Shown here: in pieces, positions 40,380 through 52,300 of the stretch | Position numbering within the stretch: position 1 is the stretch's first letter | Layout: each line of letters begins with the position of its first letter | Assembly (NCBI GenBank): GCA_021292165.1 | Contig: JAHFWL010000408.1 | Location: 351,700-415,699 of the forward strand | Direction of reading: 5' to 3' | Source of the DNA: Shinisaurus crocodilurus | Lineage: Eukaryota; Chordata; Lepidosauria; Squamata; Shinisauridae | Length of the DNA stretch: 64,000 bases | Notes under the pieces: generated by a model | The model's database searches: none | What the model was told of the DNA's origin: nothing | What the model saw: only the letters and a program-made list of their open reading frames with translations | Position numbers and translations under genes: made by a program

Positions 40380-40920
40380 AGGCGAGGGCTGGGCGACCTC
40401 CCCTTGGCAGGCTCCGCGTCTCCTCTGCCAGCGCTTCCCACGATCCGAACTCCACCTCTCCCCTCCCTTGCGTCCGTGTAAACACTCTGCCAATGCCCCC
40501 CCCCCTTTTCCTTCTTCTTCTTTTTTTTTTGTAGGGGGTGGGATTTCTTTTCCCTGAACTGGATCCGTGTTGAAAGAGGCAGCGCGGAGGGAGGATGCCA
40601 TGCGAGAGGGGCGCTGCCGAGGAGGATCCGCGGCTCGAGCGCAGCGCAGCGCAGCGCAGGGCTCTCGCGCGCACCTGGGCGAGACTGAAGGGCCGCGCCC
40701 ATTCCTCCGGGGCCACGCCATGCAAGGCCGGCCTCCTGCCCCACGGAGCCCCAGCGCGCTGCTCCGCTCCTCGCCCGGCTTTGCTAAAGGGCTTCATTCC
40801 CACGACCATGCCACACCCCCACACCCTACCCCCGCAGGCAGGGCGGGGTCTGGCTGCTAGCCCCATGCAGAACCAATAAAGTTTGCGGCAGCCTCATTGG
40901 CCCCGAGCGCCATCACTCAA
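40380..40920. promoter_or_regulatory. CpG-dense island with CCAAT boxes
   Basis: CG-rich sequence with GCGCAGC repeats (40640-40660) and two opposed CCAAT motifs (AACCAATAAA near 40870 and CATTGGCC near 40895). Large open frames on both strands match nothing known and overlap, so they are probably compositional. Candidate promoter of an unrecognised gene. Confidence 0.45.
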
Positions 40921-41764
40921 ACAGAAAGCCAAAAAAGGTCCCGTCCCCGTCCCCCCCCCCCCCCGCACCTTGGTATGATTGGGTAAATACTGGGATGGCA
41001 TCTCGGACTGGCGCAGGCAGCAGTGCCTGCCCCTGGGAGAAAAAGAGGCAGCAGCTGGCTGGAGCTCATGAAAGACCCGGCAAGGATCACTGGGGAGCTG
41101 GAGCCAGGCTGAAGGTTACCTCTATGAGACTGCATAAGAACAAAAGAAAGAAAAAAAAAAGCGCCTTTCAGTTCACAGTGTCACCCTTGGAACGGTGTTG
41201 CATTTGTATACTTGTGTGTGCAAAGCAGCTTTCCCCAATCTGGTGACTTCCAGATGTGTTGGTCTACAACTCCCATCATCCCCAGCCAGCAGGGAAGGGA
41301 TGGGTATTTCCCCCCCCAACACTCCAGGCGCAACAGTGACTGTGAGGGGTGCAAGCGGGAGGCTGTGCTGTGCCCGCCCTCCCCCCACTCCTCAGTGCCC
41401 CCCCCCCGCCTCCTCTTGCATTCCAGGCTGATGTTGGTTAAGATCTCTCCCTTGGAGGAGGACTTGGGAGAATGCCTCCACTCCCTCTAGGGAAGTAAGA
41501 GGATGTTCTCCATTATGTCTGGCAGCTACCTCCCACAACCCAGTGCCCTCCAAATGTTTGGGAAAACTCCCCCCAGCATTCCTGACCATTGGCAGGCTAG
41601 CTGAGGCTGATGGGCGTAGGCACTGTTAAAAGGGAGCCCACCTAGTCATGGGCTCTGGATCTTCTGAGCTGTGCCCCGGGGTTTTTAAAGCTGCCCCCAG
41701 TTGCTGTCATCTGCTTTAATAGAGGCCTGCGTCTTCCCACTGAGCTCAGGAGCCTTGCAGTTAC
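40921..41764. other. No gene; MITE and LINE scraps
   Basis: A MITE fragment lies at 41224-41295 (CTACAACTCCCATCATCCCC) and another near 41530-41600. The rest is unassigned. Confidence 0.4.
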
Positions 41765-41935
41765 TGGAGAGCGGATACGTGTCAGTGTTGACAGCACCAG
41801 GCTAGATGGACCAAGGGTCCGACTCAGTATAAGGCGGATCCCGATGTTCCTATGGATGGACAACTTTGATAAAAACAGGAGTTAAATGTTGGCGGGAGAG
41901 AAATACTGCTCACTTCTACAAGCCTCTGTATAGGT
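41765..41935 (+). repeat. SINE tail and start of duplicated segment, copy 1
   Basis: Contains the tRNA-Ala SINE tail CTAGATGGACCAAGGGTCCG. The part 41818-41935 recurs at 44157-44276, marking the start of the tandem duplication. Confidence 0.65.
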
Positions 41936-42787
41936 GGGTGTGGAGGAAGGGGGGGCTGGCTGGCCCACCCACCCCCCTTACCTACCCCAAAGGAACCAAG
42001 ACCCCCAGAGATCTCAAGGTACCAGATTGCCAAGCCTCAGCTCCTTGCAACCCTACTTGAATCTCTGTTCAGGGACTCGCCTTCAATTCTGTAACCTGGA
42101 TTTAGATACTGAAGCCACAGAGCAACTACAACACCCATGTGGGGTAAAACCAAGACAAGGTTTATTCTGGTAGCATTTTACAACAAAAGGTGGGAAATGA
42201 GAGAAGCACAAAAGAGAGAGAGAGAGACGCTTTGGCACACAGAAATAGAGCTACAAAATAATAAAACCTAAGATTCTATCTCCCAGGCACATAACTCTGT
42301 TACCTGGGGGTCAGTCCTCTTCCTTCCAGGGTTAGATCCAGCACAGCCCTGCCACCTGGGGGGAACTATTCCATCTACCCGAAGGTCCGAGATGGTAGCC
42401 CTCCACAGGGCCTGCCTTTACCAGAGCCCCCATTCAGCTAATTTCACCAGGAGCTACCAGGGGTCGAATCCAGAGGCCTCCTCCCGAAGGCTCGGACCTC
42501 TGCTTGGCCTGCCGCCATTACTCCAACAGCAACCATGCGGTGACCCAAAGACAGACAAAGACCAAAACCCACGCTTTGGGAAATATACCTCCCCCCCCCC
42601 CTGTAGCTCTGCTGCCTCTTAGCCAATCAAGATGAGCTTCACCTGGCCAGGCAGGGAGGGGAACTCATGACTTACTGGGTTTGAACTACATTTACATATG
42701 AAAGCTTTCAGCCTGGCTCCTCTGGACTTCCAGGCGCCATCCATTCGAGAGGAACTATGCACACACACACCCAGCCGATTCACACAT

Positions 42788-42825
<38 letters not shown>

Positions 42826-42850
42826 GAACCCCCAAAGGCTCCTTTCTCCA
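41936..42850 (-). mobile_element. Extra 0.9 kb with LTR, present only in copy 1
   Basis: Copy 2 lacks this segment (junction near 44278). On the minus strand, about 42690-42060 matches the LTR at 23662-24288: TTGATTGGCTAAG, TTTTGTAGCTCTATTTCTG, CATTTCCCACCTTTTG, AATAAA (42166-42161) and TGGTTTTACCCCAC in the same order. A TG microsatellite lies at 42791-42823. Confidence 0.6.
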
Positions 42851-44156
42851 CAGTGGGTATCACTCACGACTATGACTTACTCAGAGGTAAGCCCTTTACC
42901 TTATTTGGGATGTCTATTTGCATATCAGCAGAGGGAGAGCTGTGCAATGGTACCTTCCGTTGTCAGGGGGAGAGCTGCAGTGGCACATCCCATTGTGAGC
43001 CCTGCTGTGGTGGTCACAATTGAATTTTCTGGGGTTGGGGAGGCAGGATGGACAGTTGGGCACATCAGCTGAAGACCAGAACTGATAGGGTGGTGCTGAT
43101 TTATTGTGGGCTCCCTCTGTATTTAAAAAGCAAACAAAAAACCCACCTGGTTTGACTCTGCAGAAGTGATCGAATGCATTCTGTAGGCAAAACCAAAGAG
43201 TGTTTAAATGCTGCCTCTCTCCATACTTTAGGGAAACATTTCTGAGAAGCATCCTTTTGACACAACGCGGGGCTCCCTCTCTGGTTTGCGACCACTCCAC
43301 GAACCTCCTGTCCTCCCTGAAGAAGACAAGCACCCTGGAAGGTCTGGGAGGGAGGTGGCCTGCCTTCTGATCCACGGGCGGCTCTGATCCGATGTTGCCT
43401 GCCTCCCTTGGAAGAAGAGAAGGAGCTCCTCCCATGGATGAAGAGGGGCCTCCCAGGAGGAAGAAAAGGAGGGGGGGAGAGGGAGAAGTTCCACCTTCTA
43501 TTCCTGGAGACCCTTGACTGGCCCTTCGACACAGCCCACGCCTGCATGAGCACGGCAGCGAAACCCCAGAACTAGGCCGTGGGAAGTCTCTCTCGACTCT
43601 TCATGGAAGGGAAGCAATGCCAGCATCTCCCTCTGAGAAAGACGGGGGACAGCAGTTCTTCCAGGAGGATTCCTCGAAGATGCTTCATTGTGCCGGGACC
43701 CAGAAGCCAGGGCCGTTGACAAGAGCCCCGGAACAGATCGAGCAGCTCGTGAAGCAAAAGGCACAACAGACAAGGAGACACCCACCCACCCGCCTTCCCC
43801 TGCTGCCTCCAGCGCCGTGCTCTACCCACCTGTCAAGAGATCCCGGACAATTTCAACGCACCTCCCCTCAACATAGTGTTCTTTATCCTCAAGGAGGATT
43901 TCTCAAAGGTTTCAAGCTGCCCGTGTTAAAACTCAATCGTCAAACGTGCCACTAGGGAGATCTTGGAGTTACTCCTTTACAGCCCTCTTCTCGGAGGATC
44001 GCCCACCCACAGAAGAATCCGTGATCAGTGTTGCGTTGCTCGCCAACCAAGAAGACGGCTGCCTTGGCCACTGGTCCTGCTCTGCAGGGGGTGCAGATTA
44101 ACTGCCGGTTTTCAGTATCAACGCCCCTCCCCCCACTTCCACTGCTGGACCAAGGG
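42851..44156. repeat. 1.4-kb tandem duplication, copy 1
   Basis: Direct repeat of 44277-45745 (offset 1425 in the first half). A 173-codon minus-strand frame (43435-42914) is open in both copies but matches nothing I know. This copy lacks a piece of about 130-140 bp found in copy 2 at about 45090-45235, and 36 bp near 43876. Confidence 0.75.
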
Positions 44157-45745
44157 ATCGACTCAGTATAAGGCAGGTCCCGATGTTCCTATAGTGTGGA
44201 TGGGCAGCTTTGATAAAAACAGGAGTTAAATGTTGGCGGGAGAGAAATACTGCTCACTTCTATAAGCCTCAGTATTGGTGGGTATCACTCATGACTATGA
44301 CTGACTCAGAGGTAAGCCCTTTACCTAATTTGGGATGTCTATTTGCATATCAGCAGAGGGAGAGCTGTGTAATGGTACTTTCCCTTGCCAGGGGGAGAGC
44401 TGCAGTGGCACATCCCATTGTGAGCCCTGCTGTGGTGGTCACAATGGCATTTTCTGGGGTTGGGGAGGCAGGATGGACAGTTGGGCACATCAGCTGAAGA
44501 CCAGAACTGATAGGGTGGTGCTGTTTCATTGTGGGCTCCCTCTGTATTTAAAAAGCAAACAAAAAACCCACCTGGTTTGACTCTGCAGAAGTGATTGAAT
44601 GTGTTCTGTAGGCAAAACCAAAGAGTGTTTAAATGCTGCCTCTCTCCATACTTTAGGGAAACATTTCTGAGAAGCATCCTTCTGACACAACGCGGGGCTC
44701 CCTCTCTGGTTTGCGACCACGCGATGAACCTCCCGTCCTCCCTGAAGAAGACAAGCACCCTGGAAGGTCTGGGAGGGAGGTGGCCTGCCTTCTGATTCAC
44801 GGGCGGCTCTGATCCGATGTTGCCTGCCTCCCTTGGAAGAAGAGAAGGAGCTCCTCCCATGGATGAAGAGGGGCCACCCAGGAGGAAGAAAAGGAGGGGA
44901 AGAGAGGGAGAAGTTCCACCTTCTATTCCTGGAGACCCTTGACTGGCCCTTCGACACAGCCCACGCCTGCATGAGCATGGCAGCGAAACCCCAGAACTAG
45001 GCCATGGGAAGTCTCTCTCGACTCTTCATGGAAGGGAAGCAATGCCAGGCATCTCCCTCTGAGAAAGACGCGGGACAGCAGCTCTCGGACGCACCCCCAG
45101 GATCCCAAGAAGCTGGTCTTCGGGCTCCTCGCTCGGCCCATCTGCCAAGAGTTCTGCCATTTCTATACAGCTCACCTTGATGCAGATGGCCAGGGTGACA
45201 GACAAGGACCCTGGTTCTTCCCCTTCAAGGAAGATCCCTCGAAGATGCTTCATTGTGCCGGGACCCAGAAGCCAGGGCCCTTGACAAGAGCCCCGGAACA
45301 GATTGCAGCAGCTCCTGAAGGAAAAGGCACAACAGACAAGGAGACCCCCGCCCACCCGCCTGCCCCTGCTGCCTCCAGCTCCGTGCTCTACCCACCTGTC
45401 AAGAGATCCCGGACAATTTCAACACGCCTCCCCTCAACATAGAAGGCCGCAGCGATCTTGAAGTATCCTGGAATTTCTTTATCTTCAAGGAGGATTTCTC
45501 AAAGGTTTCAAGCTGCCCGTGTTAAAACTGCTCTGTCAAACGTGCCACTAGGGAGATCTTGGAGTTACTCCTTTACAGCCCTCTTCTCGGAGGATCGCCC
45601 ACCCACAGAAGAATCCGTGCTCAGTGTTGCGTTGCTCGCCAACCAAGAAGACGGCTGCCTTGGCCACTGGTCCTGCTCTGCAGGGGGTGCAGATTAACTG
45701 CCGGTTTTCAGCATCCACGCCCCTCCCCCCACTTCCACTGCTGGG
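44157..45745. repeat. 1.4-kb tandem duplication, copy 2
   Basis: The longer copy. On the minus strand two stretches look like possible exon remnants: GTMKHLRGIFLEGEEPGSLS followed by VTLAICIK and GTGAGC (45262-45175), and EIPGYFKIAAAFYVEGRRVE before GACAGGTGGGTAG (45470-45400). The family is unknown and no complete gene can be built. Confidence 0.6.
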
Positions 45746-46189
45746 CTGAATCATCCACGGCCCTGCTGGAGGGGGCACACATGGCAGGCCGCCACACTGC
45801 TTTGCCCCCCCCATCCGCTCCCCAGCACCTGCTGCTCCCTGGCCTTGAAGGAAAGGAAGGCACACGCCAGGGGAGCAGCAGCACTGGCCGCGGCTCGGGG
45901 CCTCCGTCCGCTGGATTTGGTCCAATGGGGGCAGAGGTGGCTGAAGCTCCGCAGCAGATGTGAAGCGATTCCTCCATTCTTCAGTCTGGCTGAGAGCTCG
46001 AAGCTCCGACTCACCAGACCTTCCCTGGCAGGTGTTGGGGGGGGGCAGTGGTCCTTCTTCGCACGCTGCCCGACCCATTTCCAGAGGGAGCTTTGCAGCC
46101 TTCTTTTCCTGTGATGACAGTGGACCCCTCGCTTTCCATCTCCGCCTGACAATCTCCCTGAACATTCTCCCGGCATTCCACACTTCGTG
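45746..46189. other. GC-rich stretch, no recognised gene
   Basis: A long minus-strand frame (46228-45548) crosses it, but its sequence resembles no family and it overlaps repeats. Left as unassigned. Confidence 0.4.
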
Positions 46190-46488
46190 CTCTCTAAGGG
46201 CCTGCCTTGCCCCCAGCCTTGCCTCCAAGCGTGGCCAACGTGGATCTTGCTTACAGAACAGGCACTGAGCATGGTGTGCAGACCGCTTCCCAGAGGCCTC
46301 CTGCCGTGTCAGGACCTGCCCATGCCTAATGCTTCAGGGCGGGAATTGAGAAGCAAAAGACCCTCTTTTTATCCAGTCCTAGGAACATCTCCATCGTCCC
46401 TCCTGGACTGGAGCCCCTTGAAGCACAAGGAAAGGTGCTTAGACTTGGACTTTGGTGAGCCTGCCGTGGGAGATGGAGAGCCAAGGTC

Positions 46489-48003
46489 AAGTGAGTACTG
46501 AAAAACGCTACCTCACATTTAACTCTGAGCCCCGCCCCTTATTCAAATATGACAGGTGGTTTAGCCCCGCTCCTGGCAGAAGCCCCACCCCATCCCCCGG
46601 AAGTCCCACCTCCAGACGCCCTTTCCGGATGAAGGCATCAACCGGATGGGGGTCATTTGAGCCCTCTAGGGACTCGTCAAGCTGAGATGGACCCATATGA
46701 AGACGGTTTATACCCCTGCCATACACATGGGGTGCTGGAAGTGACCACACAGGATTCATATGCAACACCATCCCTGGAAGTCCTAGATCCGGAGGTCCTG
46801 CCCCGGATGGAGGGGAAACGTGAGGGGATCATGTGACCCCCCCTGTATGAACTCAGCATGCCATTGTGGCCAAACAGGAAGAGGTTTTAGGCAGCTGCTG
46901 TACATGGCGAAAGAAAGCACCCCACCAGGGTCATTTCCAACCCTTCCTGGATTGGCCCAGAGCGGTCTTGTGAGACCTGAAATAAATTACATGAAGGTGG
47001 TTTTCCAAATTTTTTAATGTGGGCTTTGTATCACGGATCTCCCTTTGAGATGCAGAAGATACTTAGGCACTAATCAACACAGAAACAAGTCTAGGGAGAA
47101 AGAAAAGAGCAGGTCCCTTTTTCTTGAGAGAGAGTTTTAGGTTCATCTTTAGCAGCACTGCCTTTTTTCCTTCTTTTTCTGCAGAAAACTAGTTTTTATG
47201 TGGGGTCCTTTGTTCCCCCATCAAAAGCAGTTGTCTGAAACCTCTCTCTATTGGTTCATGGTGGCATGATGAGTTTGTGGACGGGTCTCACATGACCTGC
47301 CATCAGGTGATCCCTCCATCCGGGGCAGGACCTCCAGAGATGGGACTTCGAGCATGGTGTTGCAAAGGACCCCTGCGTAGTCACTTCCAGTCCCACACAA
47401 GTACGGCGGGGGTCTATTAGGGATGTACGGAGATTGTAAAATCCATTCCGTCTGCATTTTGTAGATGTTGAGGCAGCTTTTGTTGCATCATCCACCCATT
47501 CACGGAATCGGATTTTGCGCAAATGCATTCGTACGCAAATTCACAAATTCCCCAAAAATGCCCACCACCTCCCCCAACATACACTAATGTGTATTTGTAT
47601 GATTTAGCCTATAGGGGAAATATGCATTTTTGGTGGGTGTTTCTTCTTTTATTTTCCGTATTTTCGTACGACAAAATTTGTGCCAAATTACGGAAGGTAA
47701 AAAGACCAGTCCTCAACGGAATCCCCACCAGTCTGGGAGAGAAAGTCTGGTGCAGAATCCGTGAGTCAGATTCTTGAAATTCGAACTAATTTGAGTCCTT
47801 TTCGGTTTCCTCCGGCATCCCTAGCCTAAACCCTCAGCGCATGGGTCCACGGTTGCATGATGAGTGATCCCTCCATCCGGGGCAGGACCTCCGGAGATAG
47901 GACTTCTGGGGATGGAGTCGGACATCCGACAGGGGTGGAGTTAACCATCTGTCACATTTGAATAAGCGGCAGGGCTCATGAGGCAGCCTTTTTCGCTACT
48001 TGG
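46489..48003. mobile_element. Inverted-repeat-bounded segment inside array unit (first instance)
   Basis: GAGTACTGAAAAACGCTACC at the left and the reverse-complementary GGCAGCCTTTTTCGCTACTT at the right begin imperfect inverted repeats. The repeats continue through the TTATTCAAATRTGACAG block for at least 150 bp. The same arrangement occurs in the next units (for example 48674-49998). It is probably a DNA transposon or fold-back element; no transposase was seen. Confidence 0.65.
47420..47821. mobile_element. TA-flanked MITE nested in each array unit
   Basis: 402 bp with GGGATGTACGGAG and CTCCGGCATCCC ends and TA on both sides. The inside is partly palindromic (ATTCGTACGCAAATT against TTTTCGTACGACAAAATTT). 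Copies sit at the same place in the later units, near 49412, 51572, 53727, 55667 and 57593. Confidence 0.7.
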
Positions 48004-49172
48004 GTATGTTTTGTTCCCAGTGGGTGTGTGGGGATCAGCCACCACTAAGGCTGCTCCCTGCCCACTTGCAGGCTCAACCAGACACAGAGATAGTGCCCTT
48101 AAGAGGCAGATCAATGGGGCACAGAGGAGAAGGGGTTGGAGCTCCAGAATCCAGGAGGGGAGAGCAACTACTGGGCTGGCTCACACTGCCTGGGCATCCC
48201 TTGTAGGGTTGGAGGGAGATCTAGGGTACCTGCTGAAGTGAGAGGCAAGCTGATACTGAAGCGTCCTCAGATGCCCTGCTAGCCGTGTGAAGGCCTCAGA
48301 TGGCTGTGGTCCCTCACCAGAAAGAACACTGCTCAGGGGAGAACCTTCCAGTCAGCATCTCATACAGTGCACTCTCAAAGGTCCAGCCTTGCCTCCCGCT
48401 TTGTCCAAAGCGGACCTTGCGTTGATTAGTGAGGCCCAGAACAGGCAGTGAACATGGGGTGCAGACCGCTTCCCATTGGCCTCCTGCCATGTCAGGACCT
48501 GCCCATGCCTAATGCTTCAGGGCGGGAATTGAGAAGCAAAAGACCCTCTTTTTATCCAGTCCTAGGAACATCTCCATCATCCCTCCTGGACTGGAGCCCC
48601 TTGAAGCACAAGGAAAGGTGCTTAGACTTGGACTTTGTTGAGCCTGCTGTGAAAGAGGGAGAGCCAAGGTCAAGTGAGTATTGAAAAACGCTACCTCACA
48701 TTTAACTCTGAGCCCCGCCCCTTATTCAAATGTGACAGGTGGTTTAGCCCCGCTCCTGGCAGAAGTCCCGCCCCATCCCCCGGAAGTCCCACCTCCAGAC
48801 GCCCTTTCCGGATGAAGGCATCAACCGGATGGGGGTCATTTGAGCCCTCTAGGGACTCGTCAAGCTGAGATGGACCCATATGAAGACGGTTTATACCCCT
48901 GCCATGCACGTGGGGGACTGGGAGTGACCACACAGGACTCATCTGCAACACCATCCCTGGAAGTCCTAGATCCGGAGGTCCTGCCTCGGATGCACTGCCT
49001 TTTCCCCTTCTTTTCCTGTAGAAAACTAGTTTTTACGGGGGGTCCTTTGTTCCCCCATAAAAAGCAGTTGTCTGAAACCTCTCTCTATTTGTGCATGGTG
49101 GCATGATGAGTTTGTGGACGGGTCACATGACCCCATCAGGTGATCCCTCCATCTAAGGCAGGACCTCCAGCG

Positions 49173-49334
49173 ATTCATAGGATCATAGAGTTGGAAGGGG
49201 CCTACAAGGCCATCGAGTCCAACCCCCTGCTCAACGCAGGAAACTAGAGGAGGGGTCTCCCATCCAAGTAATAACCAGGCCTGACCCTGCTTAGCTTTCC
49301 ACACTCAGACAAGCTGAGCCAGCGTGAGCCACAG
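49173..49334 (-). mobile_element. 5S-CR1 SINE in array unit 1
   Basis: Reversed full-length copy ending in GCTGAGCCAGCGTGAGCCAC. It replaces the 0.34-kb segment of the SINE-free units. Confidence 0.85.
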
Positions 49335-52300
49335 ACTTCTGAGCATGGTGTTGCAAAGGACCCCTGTGTAATCACTTCCAGTCCCACACATGTACAGCGG
49401 TGGTCTAATTAGGGATGTACGGAGATTGTAAAATCCATTCCGTCTACATTTTGCAGATGTTCAGGCAGCTTTTGTTGCATCGTCCTCGCACTGATGGAAT
49501 CAGATTTTGTGCAAATGCATTCGTACGCAAATTCACAAATTCCCCAAAAATGCCCACCACCTCCCCCAACATACACTAACGTGTATTTGTATGATTTAGC
49601 CTATAGGGGAAATGTGCATTTTTGGTGGGTGTTTCTTCTTTTATTTTCCGTATTTTCGTACGACAAAATTTGTGCCAAATTACGGAAGGTAAAAAGACCA
49701 GTCCTCAACGGAATCCCCACCAGTCTGGGAGAGACAGTCTGGTGCAGAATCCGTTGTCAGATTCTTGAAATTCGATCTAATTTGAGTCCATTTCGGTTTC
49801 CTCCGACGTCCCTAGCATAAACCCTCAGCGCATGGGTCCACGGTTGCATGATCAGTAATCCCTCCATCCGGGGCAGGACCTCCGAAGGTAGGACATCTGG
49901 GATTGGAGTCGGACATCTGACAGGGGTGGAGTTAACCATCTGTCACATTTGAATAAGCGGCAGGGCTGGTGAGGCAGCCTTTTTCACTACTCGGGTATGT
50001 TTTGTTCCCAGTGGGTGTGTGGGGATCACCCACCACTAAGGCTGCTCCCTGCCCACTTGCAGGCTCAACCAGACACAGAGATGGTGCCCTTAAGAGGCAG
50101 ATCAATGGGGCACAGAGGAGAAGGGGTTGGAGCTCCAGAATCCTGGGGGGGAGAGCAACTACTGGGCCGGCTCACACTGCCTGGGCATCTCTTGTAGGGC
50201 TGGAGGGAGATCTGGGGTACCTGCTGAAGTGAGAGGCAAGCTGATACTGAAGCGTCCTCAGAGGCCCTGCCAGCCGTGTGAAGACCTCAGATGGCTGTGG
50301 TCCCTCACCAGAAAGAACATTTCTCAGGGGAGAACCTTCCATTCAACATCTCATACAGTGCACTCTGAAAGGTCCAGCCTTGCCTCCCGCTTTAGTGAGG
50401 CCCAGAACAGGCACTGAACATGGGGTGCAGACCGCTTCCCTTTGGCCTCCTGCCATGTCAGGACCTGCCCATGCCTAATGCTTCAGGGCAGGAAATGAGA
50501 AGCAAAAGACCCTCTTTTTATCCAGTCCTAGGAACATCTCCATCATCCCTCCTGGACTGGAGCCCCTTGAAGCACAAGGAAAGGTGCTTAGACTTGGACT
50601 TTGGTCAGCCTGCCGTGAAAGATGGGAGAGCCAAGGTCAAGTGAGTATTGAAAAATGCTACCTCACATTTAACTCTGAGCCCCGCCCCTTATTCAAATGT
50701 GACAGGTGGTTTAGCCCCGCTCCTGGCAGAAGCCCCACCCCATCCCCCAGAAGTCCCACCTCCAGACGCCCTTTCCGGATAAAGGCATCAACCGGATGGG
50801 GGTCATTTGAGCCCTCTAGGGACTCGTCAAGCTGAGATGGACCCATATGAAGACAGTTTATACCCCTGCCATGCACGTGGGGGACTGGGAGTGACCACAC
50901 AGGATTCATCTGCAACACCATCCCTGGAAGTCCCAGATCCGGAGGTCCTGCCCCGGATGGAGGGGAAACGTGAGGGGGTCATGTGACACCCCCTCTATGA
51001 ACTCAGCATGCCACTGTGGCTGAACAGGAAGAGGTTTTAGGCAGCTGCTGTACATGGGGAAAGAAAGCACCCCACCAGGGTCATCTCCACCCCTTCCTGG
51101 ATTGGCCCAGAGCGGTCTTGTGAGACCTGAAATAAGTTACATGAAGGTGGTTTTCCCAATTTTTGAAATGTGGGCTTTGTATCACGGATCTCCCTTTGAG
51201 ATGCAGAAGATACTTAGGCACTAATCAACACAGAAACAAGTCTAGGGAGAAAGAAAAGAGCAGGTCCCTTTTTCTTGAGAGAGAGTTTTAGGTTCATCAT
51301 CTTTAGCAGCACTGCCTTTTCCCCTTCTTTTTCTGCAGAAAACTAGTTTTTATGTGGGGTCCTTTGTTCCCCCATCAAAAGCAGTTGTCTGAAACCTCTC
51401 TCTATTGGTTCATGGTGGCATGATGAGTTTGTGGACGGGTCTCACATGACCTGCCATCAGGTGCTCCCTCCATCCGGGGCAGGACCTCCAGAGATGGGAC
51501 TTCGAGCATGGTGTTGCAAAGGACCCCTGCGTAGTCACTTCCAGTCCCACACATGTATGGCGGGGGTCTATTAGGGATGTACGGAGATTGTAAAATCCAT
51601 TCCGTCTACATTTTGCAGATGTTCAGGCAGCTTTTGTTGCATCGTCCATGCACTGACGGAATCGGATTTTGCGCAAATACATTCGAACGCAAATTCACAA
51701 ATTCCCCAAAAATGCCCACCACCTCCCCCAACATACACTAACGTGTATTTGTATGATTTAGCCTATAGGGGAAATGTGCATTTTTGGTGGGTGTTTCTTC
51801 TTTTATTTTCCGTATTTTCGTACGACAAAATTTGTGCCAAATTACGGAAGGTAAAAAGACCAGTCCTCAACGGAATCCCCACCAGTCTGGGAGAGACAGT
51901 CTGGTGCAGAATCCGTGGGTCAGATTCTTGAAATTCGAACTAATCTGAGTCCAGTTTGGTTTCCTCCGGCATCCCTAGCATAATCCCTCAGCGTATGGGT
52001 CCACGGTTGCATGACGAGTGATCCCTCCATCCGGGGCAGGACCTCCGAAGGTAGGACTTCCGGGATTGGAGTCGGACATCTGACAGGGGTGGAGTTAACC
52101 ATCTGTCACATTTGAATAAGCGGCAGGGCTCGTAAGGTAGCCTTTTTCACTACTCGGGTATGTTTTGTTCCCAGCGGGTGTGTGGGGATCACTCAGCACT
52201 AAGGCTACTCCCTGCCCACTTGCAGGCTCAACCAGACACAGAGATGGTGCCCTTAAGAGGCAGATCAATGGGGCACAGAGGAGAAGGGGTTAGAGCTCCA

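Noticed and set aside
39885..40866. Minus-strand frames of 246 and 278 codons near the CpG island
   Set aside because: They overlap each other and a MITE, and show no family features.
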